Assembly (NCBI RefSeq): GCF_963675165.1
Contig: NC_087382.1
Span: forward strand, 124,001 to 188,000
DNA: 64,000 bases
Source: Halichondria panicea
Lineage: Eukaryota > Porifera > Demospongiae > Suberitida > Halichondriidae
Direction of reading: 5' to 3'
A program made the translations under genes and the position numbers. This document shows, piece by piece, positions 10,101 to 22,006 of the stretch. The stretch's first letter is position 1, and each line of letters begins with the position of its first letter. The notes under the pieces were generated by a model. That model worked only from the letters and a program-made list of their open reading frames with translations, did not search any database and was not told the origin of the DNA.

Positions 10101-13100
10101 ATGAGAGTTCTTGCAGAGGGCACCTTCAGAGCTCTTCTACTTATCTTACTCTCCCTGGACAAAGGAGATGTTGCTATCAATGTGGCACAGTACTTGTCAG
10201 CCAAAGGTGAGTATAATTTAGCTACTAACACAGTCACGCAGGTGGATACAAAGTGCTAATAAGTATATGGGCTACCGTGTATATATTTCGAGAGTATAAT
10301 ATAAACGTTCCCTAAATGACCGTTAGAAGATTTTCACGGAATAGCTGCCTTTTTGCTGCATGCAATTGAATTCGTGAGAATAACTGTTCGCGGTACTTAA
10401 TCAGCGTAAATCACAAACATTTATACCCTTAAAGTATATACCCGCTATATACGGTGTATTACATTGTTATATTTAAGGAACGATACTATTTAGCCATGAA
10501 GTAAATGTTAATTATCTTCATTAAAACATGTTTACAGATTCTTCTACCACACATTCTGAGCTGGCTGTGTTGAAGATCAATACTGAAGAACCCATGAGTA
10601 AGCTGGCATTACCTATTATCTGATGTATGACTCATATATACCGTAGCTAATGCAATACATTATACTCAGTTACCATCTCTACATGCAGGTATTCCTGCTA
10701 CAGGTAATGATCGAATTATCGCCGACCTAATTGCAGAAATCGACATCCTGGAAACAAATTTCCAAGAGCTGACTAAAGAAGCCCTCAAAAGACTCAAGCA
10801 ATCTGGTGTTAGTGTAGACGATTTCTATGCCAATATATCAAGTATGAAACTATCGTTGAAATATCTGGCTGGAAAATACGTTCAGGAATGCTTTAAGAAA
10901 ATGGAAACACTCGCAAAGGTTTGGGGCAAACTAAATCATTTCTGGGATTTCTTCAACTATGAGCTCTTCCAACATGTGGTTCGAGTCATGTTCACTGAAG
11001 CAGACGATCCTTTGCTGAGCAAACTAGCCGATTATGAGAATGAGATGGATGGATTCTTGTCTTCAACAAAACTTTGTGACTACTTTAAAGTGTGGCCGTG
11101 TACCATTGACAATCCCCAAGCAAAGGAAGTTGGAGAACTTAAGAAAGTTGTAGTCAGAGTAAATAAAAGCTGGGACAATTGCACGCTGCGTGACATTAAA
11201 AACATCTCCAGCACTTTTGCACAAGGATTTTTCTTGCCACGTGAATTATTGCTAGTAGCTGGTGTTGGTAAGAGCAGTGTGTCCATCCTCTGGTCCGTTC
11301 CTCCTTCTCTGGCCAGCTCAATAGAGGAACAGGTAAAACAAGGAAAAAATGACTTTTTAGCAGACAATGGCTTTCTATCCATCACCATTGATGGTGTCCA
11401 GATCTACCTCCTCACTCCAGTGAGGCAGGCCTCTCTGCAACTGATGAGAATGTACACATCCAGACATTCAACCAATAACCTGCTGCAACCTTACAAATTA
11501 GCTCTAATCACAAGAGAAGAATTCAATTTTCTTGAACTGGACGAATACATGAAGCGAACACTGCGAGGAGACAAAGATGATGTCCACTACAAGAAATCTC
11601 CCACTACTCTCAGCACTCTTGGATATCTTCCCGATGGCTCCCCTGCTCGACTGGTCCTAGTGGAGGGAGCTCCTGGTGTTGGCAAAACAACATTCAGTCT
11701 CGAGGCTTGTATCAAGTGGGCCAACAAAAAGCTGCTTAAAGACACTGCGATACTCTTCCTATTGCCACTGAGAGACTTCAACATTCAGAACATAAACAAT
11801 ATCCATGAATTAGTAGCCCTTATCAATTCTGGAGACAAATCACTAGTAGAAGAGCTTGAGGCCAACAAAGGTGAAGGTACGGCCTTCTGGTTGGATGGCT
11901 GGGATGAGATTGCATCTATCCTTGATGACCAATCAAGCTTCTTCGAGAAACTTGTGTCTGGAGAAATCCTACCCAAAGCTAGAGTGATTGTGACAAGTCG
12001 ACCCTGGGCCACTGACTACATCAAGAAACGACAACCATCACAACACATTGAGATTGTAGCGTCTGTCCAAGACCAGATCGATTGGCTGATAGAGCTGAAG
12101 AAAAAATCTCTGCCAAAGACTTCTACCCTCCTAGAGCAGTTCTTGAAATATTTGAATGATATCCCTGCTATCAAAGGCCACATGCACACCCCCTTAGCTA
12201 CCAGTATCACCTTGTTGGTCTACCAGTGGTTCCAAGAGTCAAGCTCTGCCTTACCAACAACAGTGACCCAGCTGTACACTGCCTACACTTGCTTCTGTAT
12301 CCATGGGTACCTGGCCCAGCACCCTCACTTTGGTCCCAAACTATGGAATAGCAACAAGTTTAGCGTTCTTTCTGAGCCTTTAAAATCATTCTTTTATAGC
12401 CTTTCTGGAGTTGGTTTGCATGGTCTACTTGATCAGCTACCGCGACTGGTGTTTCCTGATCTTCCCGATAATCTCAGAATGGAGACTCTGGGGCTGATGC
12501 AGACAGTGGACCCTCTATACACCAGTAGTGAGAAGTCTGCTGTAGTTAGCTATCACTTCAACCACCTGACACTCCAAGAGTATCTAGCTGCGTTTTCACT
12601 CTCACAGATGAGCGATGAAGAAAGAAGTGCGATTGTTGAGAGGTGTGTAAATGATGGCCACTTCACCGAGGTCCTGAGGTTTCTCAGTGGACTGACCAAA
12701 TCCTCTCCCATCCTCAGAGATTATATGAGAAGAATGATCGATTCAGGGGAAGACAAATACATGTTGAACGTATTTCACTGGCTGTTTGAGGGAGGTGACA
12801 AAGCTTTCGTTGCTGACATCCTTAGAGAGAGGGAAATGACTGTTCGCTCATACTACTTCTGGTCTGCTCTTGACTGTTTTATGACTGGCTACTGCATTGC
12901 TCGATCCAACTGTGTATGGGATATTAATTTCACTTTCTCCCACATGGGAGATGAGAAGATGACTCAGTTTTTTCAAGCACTGTGCAGTGTCGACGGAGAG
13001 CAAGGAAATGCTTCCATCAAATCAATACGCTTTGGCGCTAATGATCTCACCTCACTCAGCCTCCGATACATGCAAGACATCCCTGCTACCTTCTTACGCC

Positions 13101-14023
13101 ACCTGAAGAGACTTGATGTATCCAACAACAATCTTGACAGTACTGCTGTGGATCACATTGCCAAGACCATCCCTCACATGCCTCAACTGGAAGAGCTTGA
13201 TCTGAGCGGCAATGATACCATCCAAAGAGGAGTTGCTGCATTACTTTTATCAGCCCTCTGTAACCACAAAGCTTTGAAGGTGTTGAATTTGTCTGAGACT
13301 GATATCGCTGAAAATGATTGTGAACAATTAGCTCGACTCTTGTGTTCTAGTAAGTGTCTTGAATCGTTGGATGTCATTAATAACTCTCTCTCTTCTGACA
13401 GTGTCTGCATTCTGTTCAAAGGACTACAACAAAACAGCTCTCTGAAAAAACTGGACATGACAGGGGCTAGTATTTCCTTGGAGGCCATGAAGACTCTTAG
13501 TGCTTACCTTGGAGACAATGACAAGTGTAAGTTGGAGTCACTGGATCTGATGGGCTGTGCCATTTCTTCAGAATCAGCGATTGAGCTAGCACACGGACTC
13601 AGTCGAAACTGTTCAGTGAAGGAACTGAATTTGCTTAAGAATCCTATTGGAGACAGTGGAGTGACTGCCCTCGGTAGAACACTAGAAACAAACAAAATAA
13701 TCACTGAACTCAGGTTATACAGCTGTTCCATCACTACCATTGGAGGAGCAGCACTGGCATCATCTCTGATGGCCAACTCAACAATAGAGGAGCTGTACAT
13801 TAGCCGCAATTCATTAGGAGGTGAAGCCATTCAAAAATTTGCAGAGCTAATACAACACAACAAAACACTCAAGAAACTAGATATTAGCGATGTTGACTCA
13901 TTAACTCAATCCGATATTGATACCCTTCTCTACAGTTTAACAAACAATCAAACACTGGAAAAGCTGACACTGCCAGAAAAGTTTAGAGTCGAGGACACTG
14001 ACAACAGAGTAGGGTGGTTTTAA
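10101..14023 (+). CDS. NLR-type receptor: unknown N-domain, NACHT, LRR
   Basis: Exons 10101-10206, 10538-10597 and 10689-14023 join in frame and give about 1166 residues. The NACHT domain shows a Walker A loop GAPGVGKTT at about residue 381, a Walker B stretch AFWLDGWDEI near 455, and a sensor-like IVTSRPWATDYI. After a winged-helix and helical region come about ten RI-type leucine-rich repeats (LKRLDVSNNNL, LEELDLSGND, LKVLNLSETD, LESLDLMGC and so on) to the end. The first 350 residues hold no CARD, PYD or TIR that I can recognise. They contain a block (KLNHFWDFFNYELFQHVV, then TKLCDYFKVWPC, then CTLRDIKNISSTFAQ) that from memory recurs in sponge and cnidarian NLR-like proteins. NLRs are cytosolic sensors that oligomerise through NACHT after ligand binding by the LRR. 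Intron 1 carries a MITE. The frame is intact. Confidence 0.85.
10273..10458. mobile_element. MITE, TACCGTATAGCGGGTA family (copy 1)
   Basis: Lies in intron 1 of the NLR gene. The ends are diverged forms of TACCGTATAGCGGGTA and its complement (TACCCGCTATATACGGT), with a TTTCGAGAGTATA / TATACCCTTAAAGTATA sub-end. Other copies are at 28583-28792 and 52710-52908. The ends begin and finish with TA, compatible with TA target duplication. Confidence 0.65.
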
Positions 14024-14124
14024 GTTTTTTGTGTTTCGTATGGCATTCACAATAATAATAATCTTATATACGTCAAGAGTCAGTGTCACTACTGTAAAAT
14101 AATGAACAAGTATCATACATGCAT
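14024..14124. other. NLR 3' flank
   Basis: A short non-coding 3' flank of the NLR gene. No AATAAA signal was seen close to the stop. Confidence 0.4.
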
Positions 14125-14200
14125 GTATGCAAGTAGCCTCGATTCAAGGCCGATTAAAATACGTATTTTAATCGGCCTTGAATCGAGGCTAGTATGCAAG
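14125..14200. mobile_element. 58-bp perfect palindromic insert with 9-bp direct repeats
   Basis: Bases 14134-14191 are a perfect palindrome with 29-bp arms and no spacer, beginning TAGCCTCGATTCAAGGCCGA. The 9-mer GTATGCAAG lies directly on both sides (14125-14133 and 14192-14200), as a target-site duplication would. The ends resemble those of the 97-bp palindrome at 33426-33522 (TAGC-YTCGAT-AGGCCGA). A duplication of 8-9 bp is typical of Mutator-like elements, so this may be a minimal foldback derivative of that group. Confidence 0.75.
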
Positions 14201-14363
14201 TATAGAGTGTCTCAGACTAGTACTGTGTTAGTGTGTAGATCTACATGCATGCATGCATTTCATATGTATAGTTTTAGGAAAGCTGATACTATAATTATTT
14301 GGTAGACTATATACGACACACGCTGCTATTCACGATTGAAGTACAATTTAATATTATAGCCAG

Positions 14364-15501
14364 TGTCATAAAATTTTGGGTCCCCGGGCCTAGAATGTTA
14401 ACAGTTAAGCCCCCCAGGGGGTCCAAACTGTTAACATTCTAGGCCCCCCACTGCGAGATTAGGCCCCCCTCTTCTGGAAGTCAAAGAGATATAATAATAT
14501 AGTAAGGTTAGCTCTATTTTATAGTTGACAAAGCATCAAAGAGACTGCATGCATGCAAAGACTCTGTATCAAAGTAGCAAAAGTGTTTGCATTATTATTC
14601 TATCATGGAATTCAAAGTGAAGGAAGATTTACCTTTCAAGTTACTCATGCTTTACCTATAAGAGTTAAATGCTTTGATGCAGCTCTGCAATGTTGGATCT
14701 GGCTGTAAGACAATCGATGATGTTGTTGCATAGCTATCGCCATATTTGCAACTTCGTGCTTACTTTCTCAGCCAAATTTCAGGACAAAAAGTATAAAGCA
14801 CACAATTTCAGTGCAAAGACAACAATTCATATCTTCCTCCATGTTTTCCTATACATAGAAGATGTAAATTGTTGTGGGGATGCTCCAATAGCATCACTGG
14901 CTCAGCTCTCAAGTAATGTGGAATCATAGATAGAAGTCAAGAGAGAAACTGTTGTATCATGGTGGAATCACAATAGCAGTTTCCTTTCGGGACAAGGGTA
15001 ATCTTGGACAGCCCTGACCAATTCGGGACAGTTGGCACCTATGTGCTTCGTACTGCATGAGGCCTGATTCATATAGAATGACATGGGCAGTGTGATGGCT
15101 GTGGACCAGTGGTATACTACTGTACATGCATGAAATGTGTATGTGTGCATTCAGTAACTGGCACTGCATAGACTGTGAAGACCATAGAAGACTGTATTGG
15201 TGTATTTTGAGAATGCACTGTCACATAATGTTACCGCTGTTGCGCTGTGTGTACTAGTATACACATTGCAGTCAACACAATTCCACCAACCTTATGATAC
15301 TGGAATACCATACTACATTATGTTCTGGTGGTTCAATTTCAATGCTTTTATGAAGCTCTATAAAATAGCACAATCAACCCCCACATTATGAGCAACAAAA
15401 TGTCAGAAAAAGACCAGGACTGTTAATGGGGGGCCTAAAATGTTAAAATTCTAGGCCCGGGGGGCCCCAATCTCATGGGGGGGGCCTAAAATTTTATGAC
15501 A
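14364..15501. mobile_element. Ginger-like element E1, non-autonomous, 1138 bp
   Basis: The left end TGTCATAAAATTTTGGG and right end CCTAAAATTTTATGACA form inverted termini shared with E3 and E4. The element is flanked by CCAG (14360-14363) and CCGG (15502-15505). Just inside the left end is a subterminal palindrome, CCTAGAATGTTAACAGTT against AACTGTTAACATTCTAGG (14390-14444), which also occurs in E3 and E4. The interior shows no long coding frame, so it probably depended on a transposase made elsewhere. Confidence 0.75.
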
Positions 15502-16640
15502 CCGGTGTGTAGAAGTGATATGGGGCTCCCCCCCATTTCAGTGCCCCCGGGCCCTAAAACGCTAGCGATTTGGGGCCCCCCCACGGCCCTATTTCACTAT
15601 CGCGTTGAGGCCCCTCCAGGAATATGGGGCCCCCACTTATAACTTGCAGTGTAGATGGTATCTATATGCTTGTAGCCTCAGCCTCATGGTCTAAGTAAAT
15701 CTAGATGTCCCTTGCTGATTAGATCTTGCACAGTACTTACTCATAATTAGCTCTCTTGCTGACTAAGTGCAGAGTTTAATAACACCATGACTTGCAGGTG
15801 CTATTGGCTAATGTTAGGCTAGCTATACCAGAGCGGAAGATGTAGATCTATCCTCAATACTTTAACTGAACCCGAGAAAGTTGTTATGCCCCTGTTATCA
15901 GTTACGGAATAAATTACTGTTCCTTTAACTGGCTCTGTTCGTTAGATAATAAGAGATCATAGAGGGAAACACATGCATGCACACACAGAACATGCATGCA
16001 GAGTGAGACATACATTACTGTCATAGGAACAAAGACGAGCAGGGCCTCTTCACAACACAAGTAAACCATAGAGCCTTGCTCTACGTACATAGGGCTGAGA
16101 TAGAGGTAATAAAACACACATGGAAGAAAGAACAAGTGTGTCCACAGGTGGCTGACTACCATGCATCCTCCACAATTTCTTGCTCTTTGATTTGCAGTTT
16201 ATTCTCAACTTTGCCAGGAAAAGTTCTTGATAACAAAGTGCATGGGCTGCGGCTGCTGCTTGTATTCTCAGTAGTATATGCTCAGCCTATATGAATGCAT
16301 GCATGCATGCATGCATGTGCTGTGTATACAATGGCTATGTGCTGCCACACTGTAACGCAGGCCTTATTTTACATAATTATGGCTGCCTTATACTGTTATC
16401 GTCAGTGACCAAGCAGCACAGATTATAGGCTAGTAATATATTCTGTATTGGAGTTTAAATCTACATAAACATTATAGCCATTGATTCTCAACTCAACCTC
16501 CTATTACTGTTGTGCTGGCTTGACTCCACTGCTCAGAATAGACTTCTCTAGGGGGGGCCCTATAATCACTAAGGGGGCGTATACCGCTAGTGCAATGGGG
16601 CCCCCCCTTACACCCCAAATCGCTAGCGTTTTAGGCCCGG

Positions 16641-18427
16641 TGTCATAAAATTTTAGGCCCCCCATGAGATTGGGCCCCCCCCGGGCCTAGAATTTTAAAA
16701 TTCTGGGCCCCCTCTTAAAAGTTTAGGCCCCCCTATTAAAAGTATCTCAGCGGTTATTATGATGCATCTCAAAACTTGAACAAGTACAACAACAGAAAAA
16801 CTAGCTATCTATTTGCAGTCTATTTGCAGTCTTTACAGTACCAGTCACTGAATGGAGCTTTCTTTATACGTGCACACTTCATGTGGTACCACCTGTCGCA
16901 GCCATCACACTGCACCATGTCGTTCCACGAGTCAGGCCTTATGCACTGGTAGCACGAAGCTACTACAGATACCCACACTATCTCACTTCGAGGGGTCTCC
17001 TGCCTTGATTTTGGGAACCTTGATAGTTTCTTCTTTTCAAAGCACCTTACCAAATGCCGTCTGAGTTTTTGCTGGTCCAGTGTCAGCGTGTTTAAAGAGT
17101 CTCCAACTAAGAGGTGGTATGCCCATGCAATAGCAAATAAGCCACAGTCATATGACTTTGTTGTTGTTGGACAGGCGGACACTCTGCCAGTAAACCAATT
17201 TCTTGACGTTGTGGTGGACTAAGTGTGGGATGGTAGAGCTGTAGTAGTTGATTTTCTACAGATCTAGGAAATTCCTTAGTGCCTGTCTGCAGGCTGTCAT
17301 ACACATAGACACTGCCTTCAATACAACTTGTCAGGATCCAGTGATGACGTTCTGGCACAAACAGTATATGCACTCCTAATATATAATAAAAAGAATTGTT
17401 TCATAATCTTGAGACAGTTACATAACTCACCTTGAACCCTCGTGCGCTTGTCCAAATCAATTGGGCGAAAACCAAGACGAAACTGCACTTTAAGTGACGA
17501 TTGCAACCCAGATGTTTTGAAGAATTGGCCACTTAAAAGCATCATTGCAGCATCCACATGCTTGTCAGACAGCATGCCTGTTGGGGCGAGTAGTATTTGT
17601 TTGACCAGGCCAGTAATACTTGGCTGTGATCATGCCCAATGTTCTGTTGACTCCCATATGACTTGGATCATGGATTGCTCCTATAATCCTTTTCCTCTGC
17701 TCCTTGTCTTCCACAACAAGCCTCTTCTCATCACCTTTTTTGAAAATGTAATACTGCATGTAACAGTATGTAGACACAAATATATAGTGATAACTATATG
17801 TATAATATCTAGGTAATTTATGGCTGGCAACTGTCTCTTACGGTAGATCCAACATAGTACAATTCTCCATCCACTGCATCAAAGCATTTAACTCTCTGCC
17901 TCAGGGAACGCTTGTCTTCTTTACTAAAGGATGAAGGGTACTCGTTCCTGCTTATGAGAGCATGAATAACTTCAAAGGTAAATCTTCCTTCACTTTTGGA
18001 TTCCATGGTAGATTTAGTAACATGCCTGCTAACATATTTGCTACTTTTATACACTCTCTGACAGGATCTGAGGTGAGGGTTCACAGATAACTAATAGCTA
18101 GAAGTCATAGTGTCATAACACTCCCTTTGCTTTGTCCATTAGTATCATGCATAGATAAGTCAGCTAATAGCCAGAAGTCATAGTGTCATAGCACTCCCTT
18201 TGCTTTGTCCATTAGTATCATGCAGCATAGATAAGTCAGCTAATAAGCGCTTTTTGTTCCTGCAGAAAAGAGGGGGGCCTAATCTCACAGTGGGGGGCCT
18301 AGAATGTTAACAGTTTGGACCCCCTGGGGGGCCTAAACTGTTAACATTCTAGGCCCGGGGGGCCCAAAATTTTAAAATTCTAGGCCCGGGGGGGCCTAAA
18401 CATGGGGGGGCCCAAAATTTTATGACA
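16641..18427 (-). mobile_element. Ginger-like element E3, internally deleted, dead
   Basis: Bounded by TGTCATAAAATTTTAGG and CCAAAATTTTATGACA, with CCGG at 16637-16640 and 18428-18431. Sequence is close to E4, but about 1.5 kb corresponding to roughly 19410-20905 of E4 is missing. The junction near 17590 joins the protease exon directly to the integrase zinc-domain exon, so the integrase core is gone. A one-base deletion near 17155 relative to E4 also breaks the protease frame just before the catalytic cysteine. About 75 bp of sequence is tandemly duplicated near the right end (18090-18240). Confidence 0.85.
16820..18006 (-). pseudogene. remnant of Ginger protein (zinc domain, broken Ulp1, PHD)
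   Basis: In transcription order: an N-terminal exon (ATG near 18006), the piece GAIHDPSHMGVNRTLGMI of the integrase zinc-binding domain, then directly the protease exons. These read GMLSDKHVDAAMMLLSGQF, RHHWILTSCIEGSVYVYDSL and YDCGLFAIAWAYHLL, then the PHD finger CYQCIRPDSWNDMVQCDGC. The integrase core with its DDE residues is absent and a frameshift separates the protease His and Cys halves. It cannot encode a working transposase. Confidence 0.85.
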
Positions 18428-18609
18428 CCGGTGTCATAAAATTTTGGGCCCCCCATGAGATTGGGCCCCCCCGGGCCTAGAATTTTAAAATTTTAGGCCC
18501 CCTCTTAAAAGTTTAGGCCCCCCTATTAAAAGTATCTCAGCGGTTATTATGATGCATCTCAAAACTTGAACAAGTACAACAACAGAAAAACTAGCTATCT
18601 ATTTGCAGT

Positions 18610-21294
18610 CTATTTGCAGTCTTTACAGTGCCAGTCACTGAATGGAGCTTTCTTTATACATGCACACTTCATGTGGTACCACCTGTCGCAGCCATCACAC
18701 TGCACCATGTCGTTCCACGAGTCAGGCCTTATGCACTGGTAGCACGAAGCTACTACAGATACCCACACTATCTCACTTCGAGGGGTCTCCTGCCTTGATT
18801 TTGGGAACCTTGATAGTTTCTTCTTTTCAAAGCACCTTACCAAATGCCGTCTGAGTTTTTGCTGGTCCAGTGTCAGCGTGTTTAAAGAGTCTCCAACTAA
18901 GAGGTGGTATGCCCATGCAATAGCAAATAGGCCACAGTCATATGACTCTTGTTGTTGTTGGACAGGTGGACACTCTGCCAGTAAACCAATTTCTTGACGT
19001 TGTGGTGGACTAAGTGTGGGATGGTAGAGCTGGAGTAGTTGATTTTCTACAGATCTAGGAAATTCCTTAGTGCCTGTCTGCAGGCTGTCATACACATAGA
19101 CACTGCCTTCAATACAACTTGTCAGGATCCAGTGATGACGTTCTGGCACAAACAGTATCTGCACTCCTAATATATAATAAAAAGAATTGTTTCATAATCT
19201 TGAGACAGTTTACATAACTCACCTTGAACCCTCGTGCGCTTGTCCAAATCAATTGGGCGAAAACCAAGACGAAACTGCACTTTAAGTGGCCAATTGCAAT
19301 GATACTTTTAAGTGATGATTGCAACCCAGATGTTTTGGAGAATTGGCCACTTAAAAGTATCATTGCAGCATCCACATGCTTGTCAGACAGCATGCCTGTT
19401 GGGGTGAGTAGTATCTCTCTGTCATGTGCCGTGAGAGAGAGCTCATTGACCCACTGTACTTCGGTCTATGATAAGGTAAGAATAGTACAGTAAAGGTACA
19501 GTAACAGACAAAAGATAATTGATTGAGACACAACACTCACCTTCTTGAAAACATCCTTACTCTTACATTTGTTTGACTTAGGGTCTCTCTTTGGTGGCTG
19601 TGGGTCGTCTCTCTCTGGTGGCTGTGGGTCCTCTTTCTTTGGGTCGTCTTTCTTTGGTGGCTGTTGGTCGTCTTTCTTTGGTGGCTGTTGGTCGTCTCTC
19701 CGATCGCCTTCTGGTGGCTGTTTATTGTCTCTAGACAAGCTCCTTTCATTAAACAACTTCAGCCGACAGACATTCGCCTTCTTTTTGAGTATTTGACCAG
19801 AAAGGTTTTTTAGCTCATATAAGCCCTTACCTATATATACATATATAATTATATATAGTGCATGTGAATTCATTTTAGCTGTATAACATACAGGCTGTAT
19901 TACCTAAATCTCGGTTGATGAAATATGGACCTAGCCATCTTGAGTCCAGTTTTCCTCCCTTCCTCTGCTTTTGAGCAGTATTCTCCAGCAAAACCTTCAT
20001 ACCCACGCTAAGTGTGCTGACTTGCTGGTGTTTTCTGTCATACGTTTCTTTTTGTTTGCCTTGTGCTGACTTGATGTTGGCTTCAGCTGTTGTGAACACT
20101 TCTTCACGGCTCTTCAAAAGATGCTCAATAACTTCTTCTGGGGTTCTTTCTTCAGGCTGACCGGGCAGTAGCTCACTATCAATCGGCAAACGCATCTCAG
20201 CTTGGAAGAGCATGAAGTAAGGAGAATGCTTAATTGATGCCTGACGCGATGCCCTATATCCCATGAGAATCGTGTTGATCTTCTTGTCCCAGTTATCTTG
20301 GTTGTCATTCACAGTCTTAGCCAAACACCTATAGAAAGAGTCTGGTTAAACCGCTCAGTTAATCCATTTGTCTGAGGGTGGTAAGCGCTAGTGATTCTAT
20401 GCTGGGTGTTGGTTTTCTGGTACAACTGGGCTGAGAGTGAGTTGACGAATTCCCGACCCTGGTCAGTGATGATGACTTCTGCACAGCCCATTCTGCACAT
20501 AACCTATTAAGAGAGATTGATTTGCTGTAAATGATGTGCATAATAATTATTGCTATAGTGCACTTACAGAATAAAGGAATTTAGCTACTCCATGTGCTGT
20601 CTTGTCTGGTAGTGGGGCTGCTTCCGCCCACTTACTGAAATAGTCGGTGAGCGTTATGACATACTTGTTGCCCCTGGGTGTCTCTGTCAGAGGGCCAATC
20701 AAATCCATCCCAACTGTATGCCAAACCTTTGGTGTCACTGGTATTGGGTGGAGAGTCGATGCTGGTTTTAGTAGTCTAGGATTGGTACACTGGCACTTGG
20801 TACATGTTTTCACCTATAAGAAATAAGTAGATCATGCAAATACACTAAAAGCAATACTATTATAGTAAATTCCGGCTTCACTTACATATTCTTTGACTTC
20901 ATTTGTTTGACCAGGCCAGTAATACTTGGCTGTGATCATGTCCAATGTTCTGTTGACCCCCATATGACTTGGATCATGGATTGCTCCTATAATCCTTTTC
21001 CTCTGCTCCTTGTCTTCCACAACAAGCCTCTTCTCATCACCTTTTTTGAAAATGTAATACTGCATGTAACAGTATGTAGACACAAATATATAGCGATAAC
21101 TATTATGTATAATATCTAGGTCTCTTACGGGTAGATCCAACATAGTACAATTCTCCATCCACTGTATCAAAGCATTTAACTCTCCGCCTCAGGGAACGCT
21201 TGTCTTCTTTACTAAAGGATGAAGGGTACTCGTTCCTGCTTATGAGAGCATGAATAACTTCAAAGGTAAATCTTCCTTCACTTTTGGATTCCAT
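18610..21294 (-). pseudogene. Ginger transposase: integrase plus Ulp1 protease plus PHD
   Basis: The likely start is ATG at 21294 in ACCATGG. Modules in order: basic N-terminal exon; H2C2 zinc domain (IHDPSHMGVNRT, then CTKCQC); integrase core with D in GMDLIGPL, D in IITDQGREF and E in NGLTERFNQTL; a region ending SRWLGPYFINRDLG that resembles a GPY/F-type module; a repetitive linker of QQPPKKDD and PQPPERDD units; a C48-type protease with His (RHHW), Asp (VYDSL) and Cys (YDCGLFA); and a C4HC3 PHD finger ending CKDCK. At least seven short introns separate them. Two defects are visible: one extra C at the exon 1 donor compared with E3 (about 21129), and a two-base frame offset near 20327 between FNQTLS and CLAKTVND. 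It is therefore probably inactive, though recently so. Confidence 0.8.
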
Positions 21295-21375
21295 GGTAGA
21301 TTTAGTAACATGCCTGCTAACATATTTGCTACTTTTATACACTCTCTGACAGGATCTGAGGTGAGGGTTCACAGA

Positions 21376-21560
21376 TAACTAATAGCTAGAAGTCATAGTG
21401 TCATAGCACTCCCTTTGCTTTGTCCATTAGTATCATGCATAGATATGTCAGCTAATAGCCAGAAGTCATAGTGTCATAGCACTCCCTTTGCTTTGTCCAT
21501 TAGGTCTAGTATCATGCATAGATAAGTCAGCTAATAGCCAGAAGTCATAGTAAGTCCGTA
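21376..21560. repeat. three tandem ~75-bp subterminal repeats in E4
   Basis: Units contain CAGAAGTCATAGTGTCATAG followed by CACTCCCTTTGCTTTGTCC. E3 has two units at 18090-18240. Their position just upstream of the transposase start suggests a promoter or a transposase-binding array. This is inference. Confidence 0.7.
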
Positions 21561-22006
21561 AGCGCTTTTTGTTCCTGCAGAAAAGAGGGGGCCTAGAATG
21601 TTAACAGTTTGGACCCCCTGGGGGGCCTAAACTGTTAACATTCTAGGCCCGGGGGTCCCAAAATTTTAAAATTCTAGGCCCGGGGGGGCCTAAACATGGG
21701 GGGGCCCAAAATTTTATGACACCGTTGTCATAGGAATGAATGACTCCCCTAAATAATGACTCCCGGTCACTCCTACCTAGTCACCAGTGACTCCCGGTCA
21801 CTCACGCCTAGGAATAAATGACTCCCCCGGTCACTGACTCCTAGCCATGAATGACTCCCCCCTGGAAAAAATGACTCCCCCGAAATTTATATACGAACAC
21901 TGATCCATAGAGCTAAAGAGACTTCAGGGGCTATACTAAGTACATCCTCAAAACCTGTCACAGTGTGACTATACAATCAAGCTCAAGACTGTTATTGCAT
22001 GCATGC

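Larger units (their letters stand above)
18432..21721 (-). mobile_element. Ginger-like element E4, 3.3 kb, near full length
   Basis: Bounded by TGTCATAAAATTTTGGG (18432) and CCAAAATTTTATGACA (21721). The flanks are CCGG (18428-18431) and CCGT (21722-21725). It carries the complete set of coding modules on the minus strand and no reverse transcriptase. Near the right end are three tandem copies of a ~75-bp unit (21376-21560) and the subterminal palindrome AATGTTAACAGTTTGG / AACTGTTAACATT. Inverted termini plus integrase without RT place it with the Ginger DNA transposons rather than gypsy retrotransposons. Confidence 0.85.

Noticed and set aside
10844..14023. Antisense ORFs over the NLR gene
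   Set aside because: They are short, leucine/serine-rich shadows of LRR codons and have no start context or splice sites of their own.
20300..20340. Programmed frameshift in the E4 transposase
   Set aside because: The offset has no slippery heptamer, and other defects in E4 make ordinary decay more likely.
18432..21721. E4 read as a gypsy LTR retrotransposon
   Set aside because: The integrase is gypsy-like, but there is no RT, RNase H, gag or LTR, and the ends are inverted with CCGG-type flanks.
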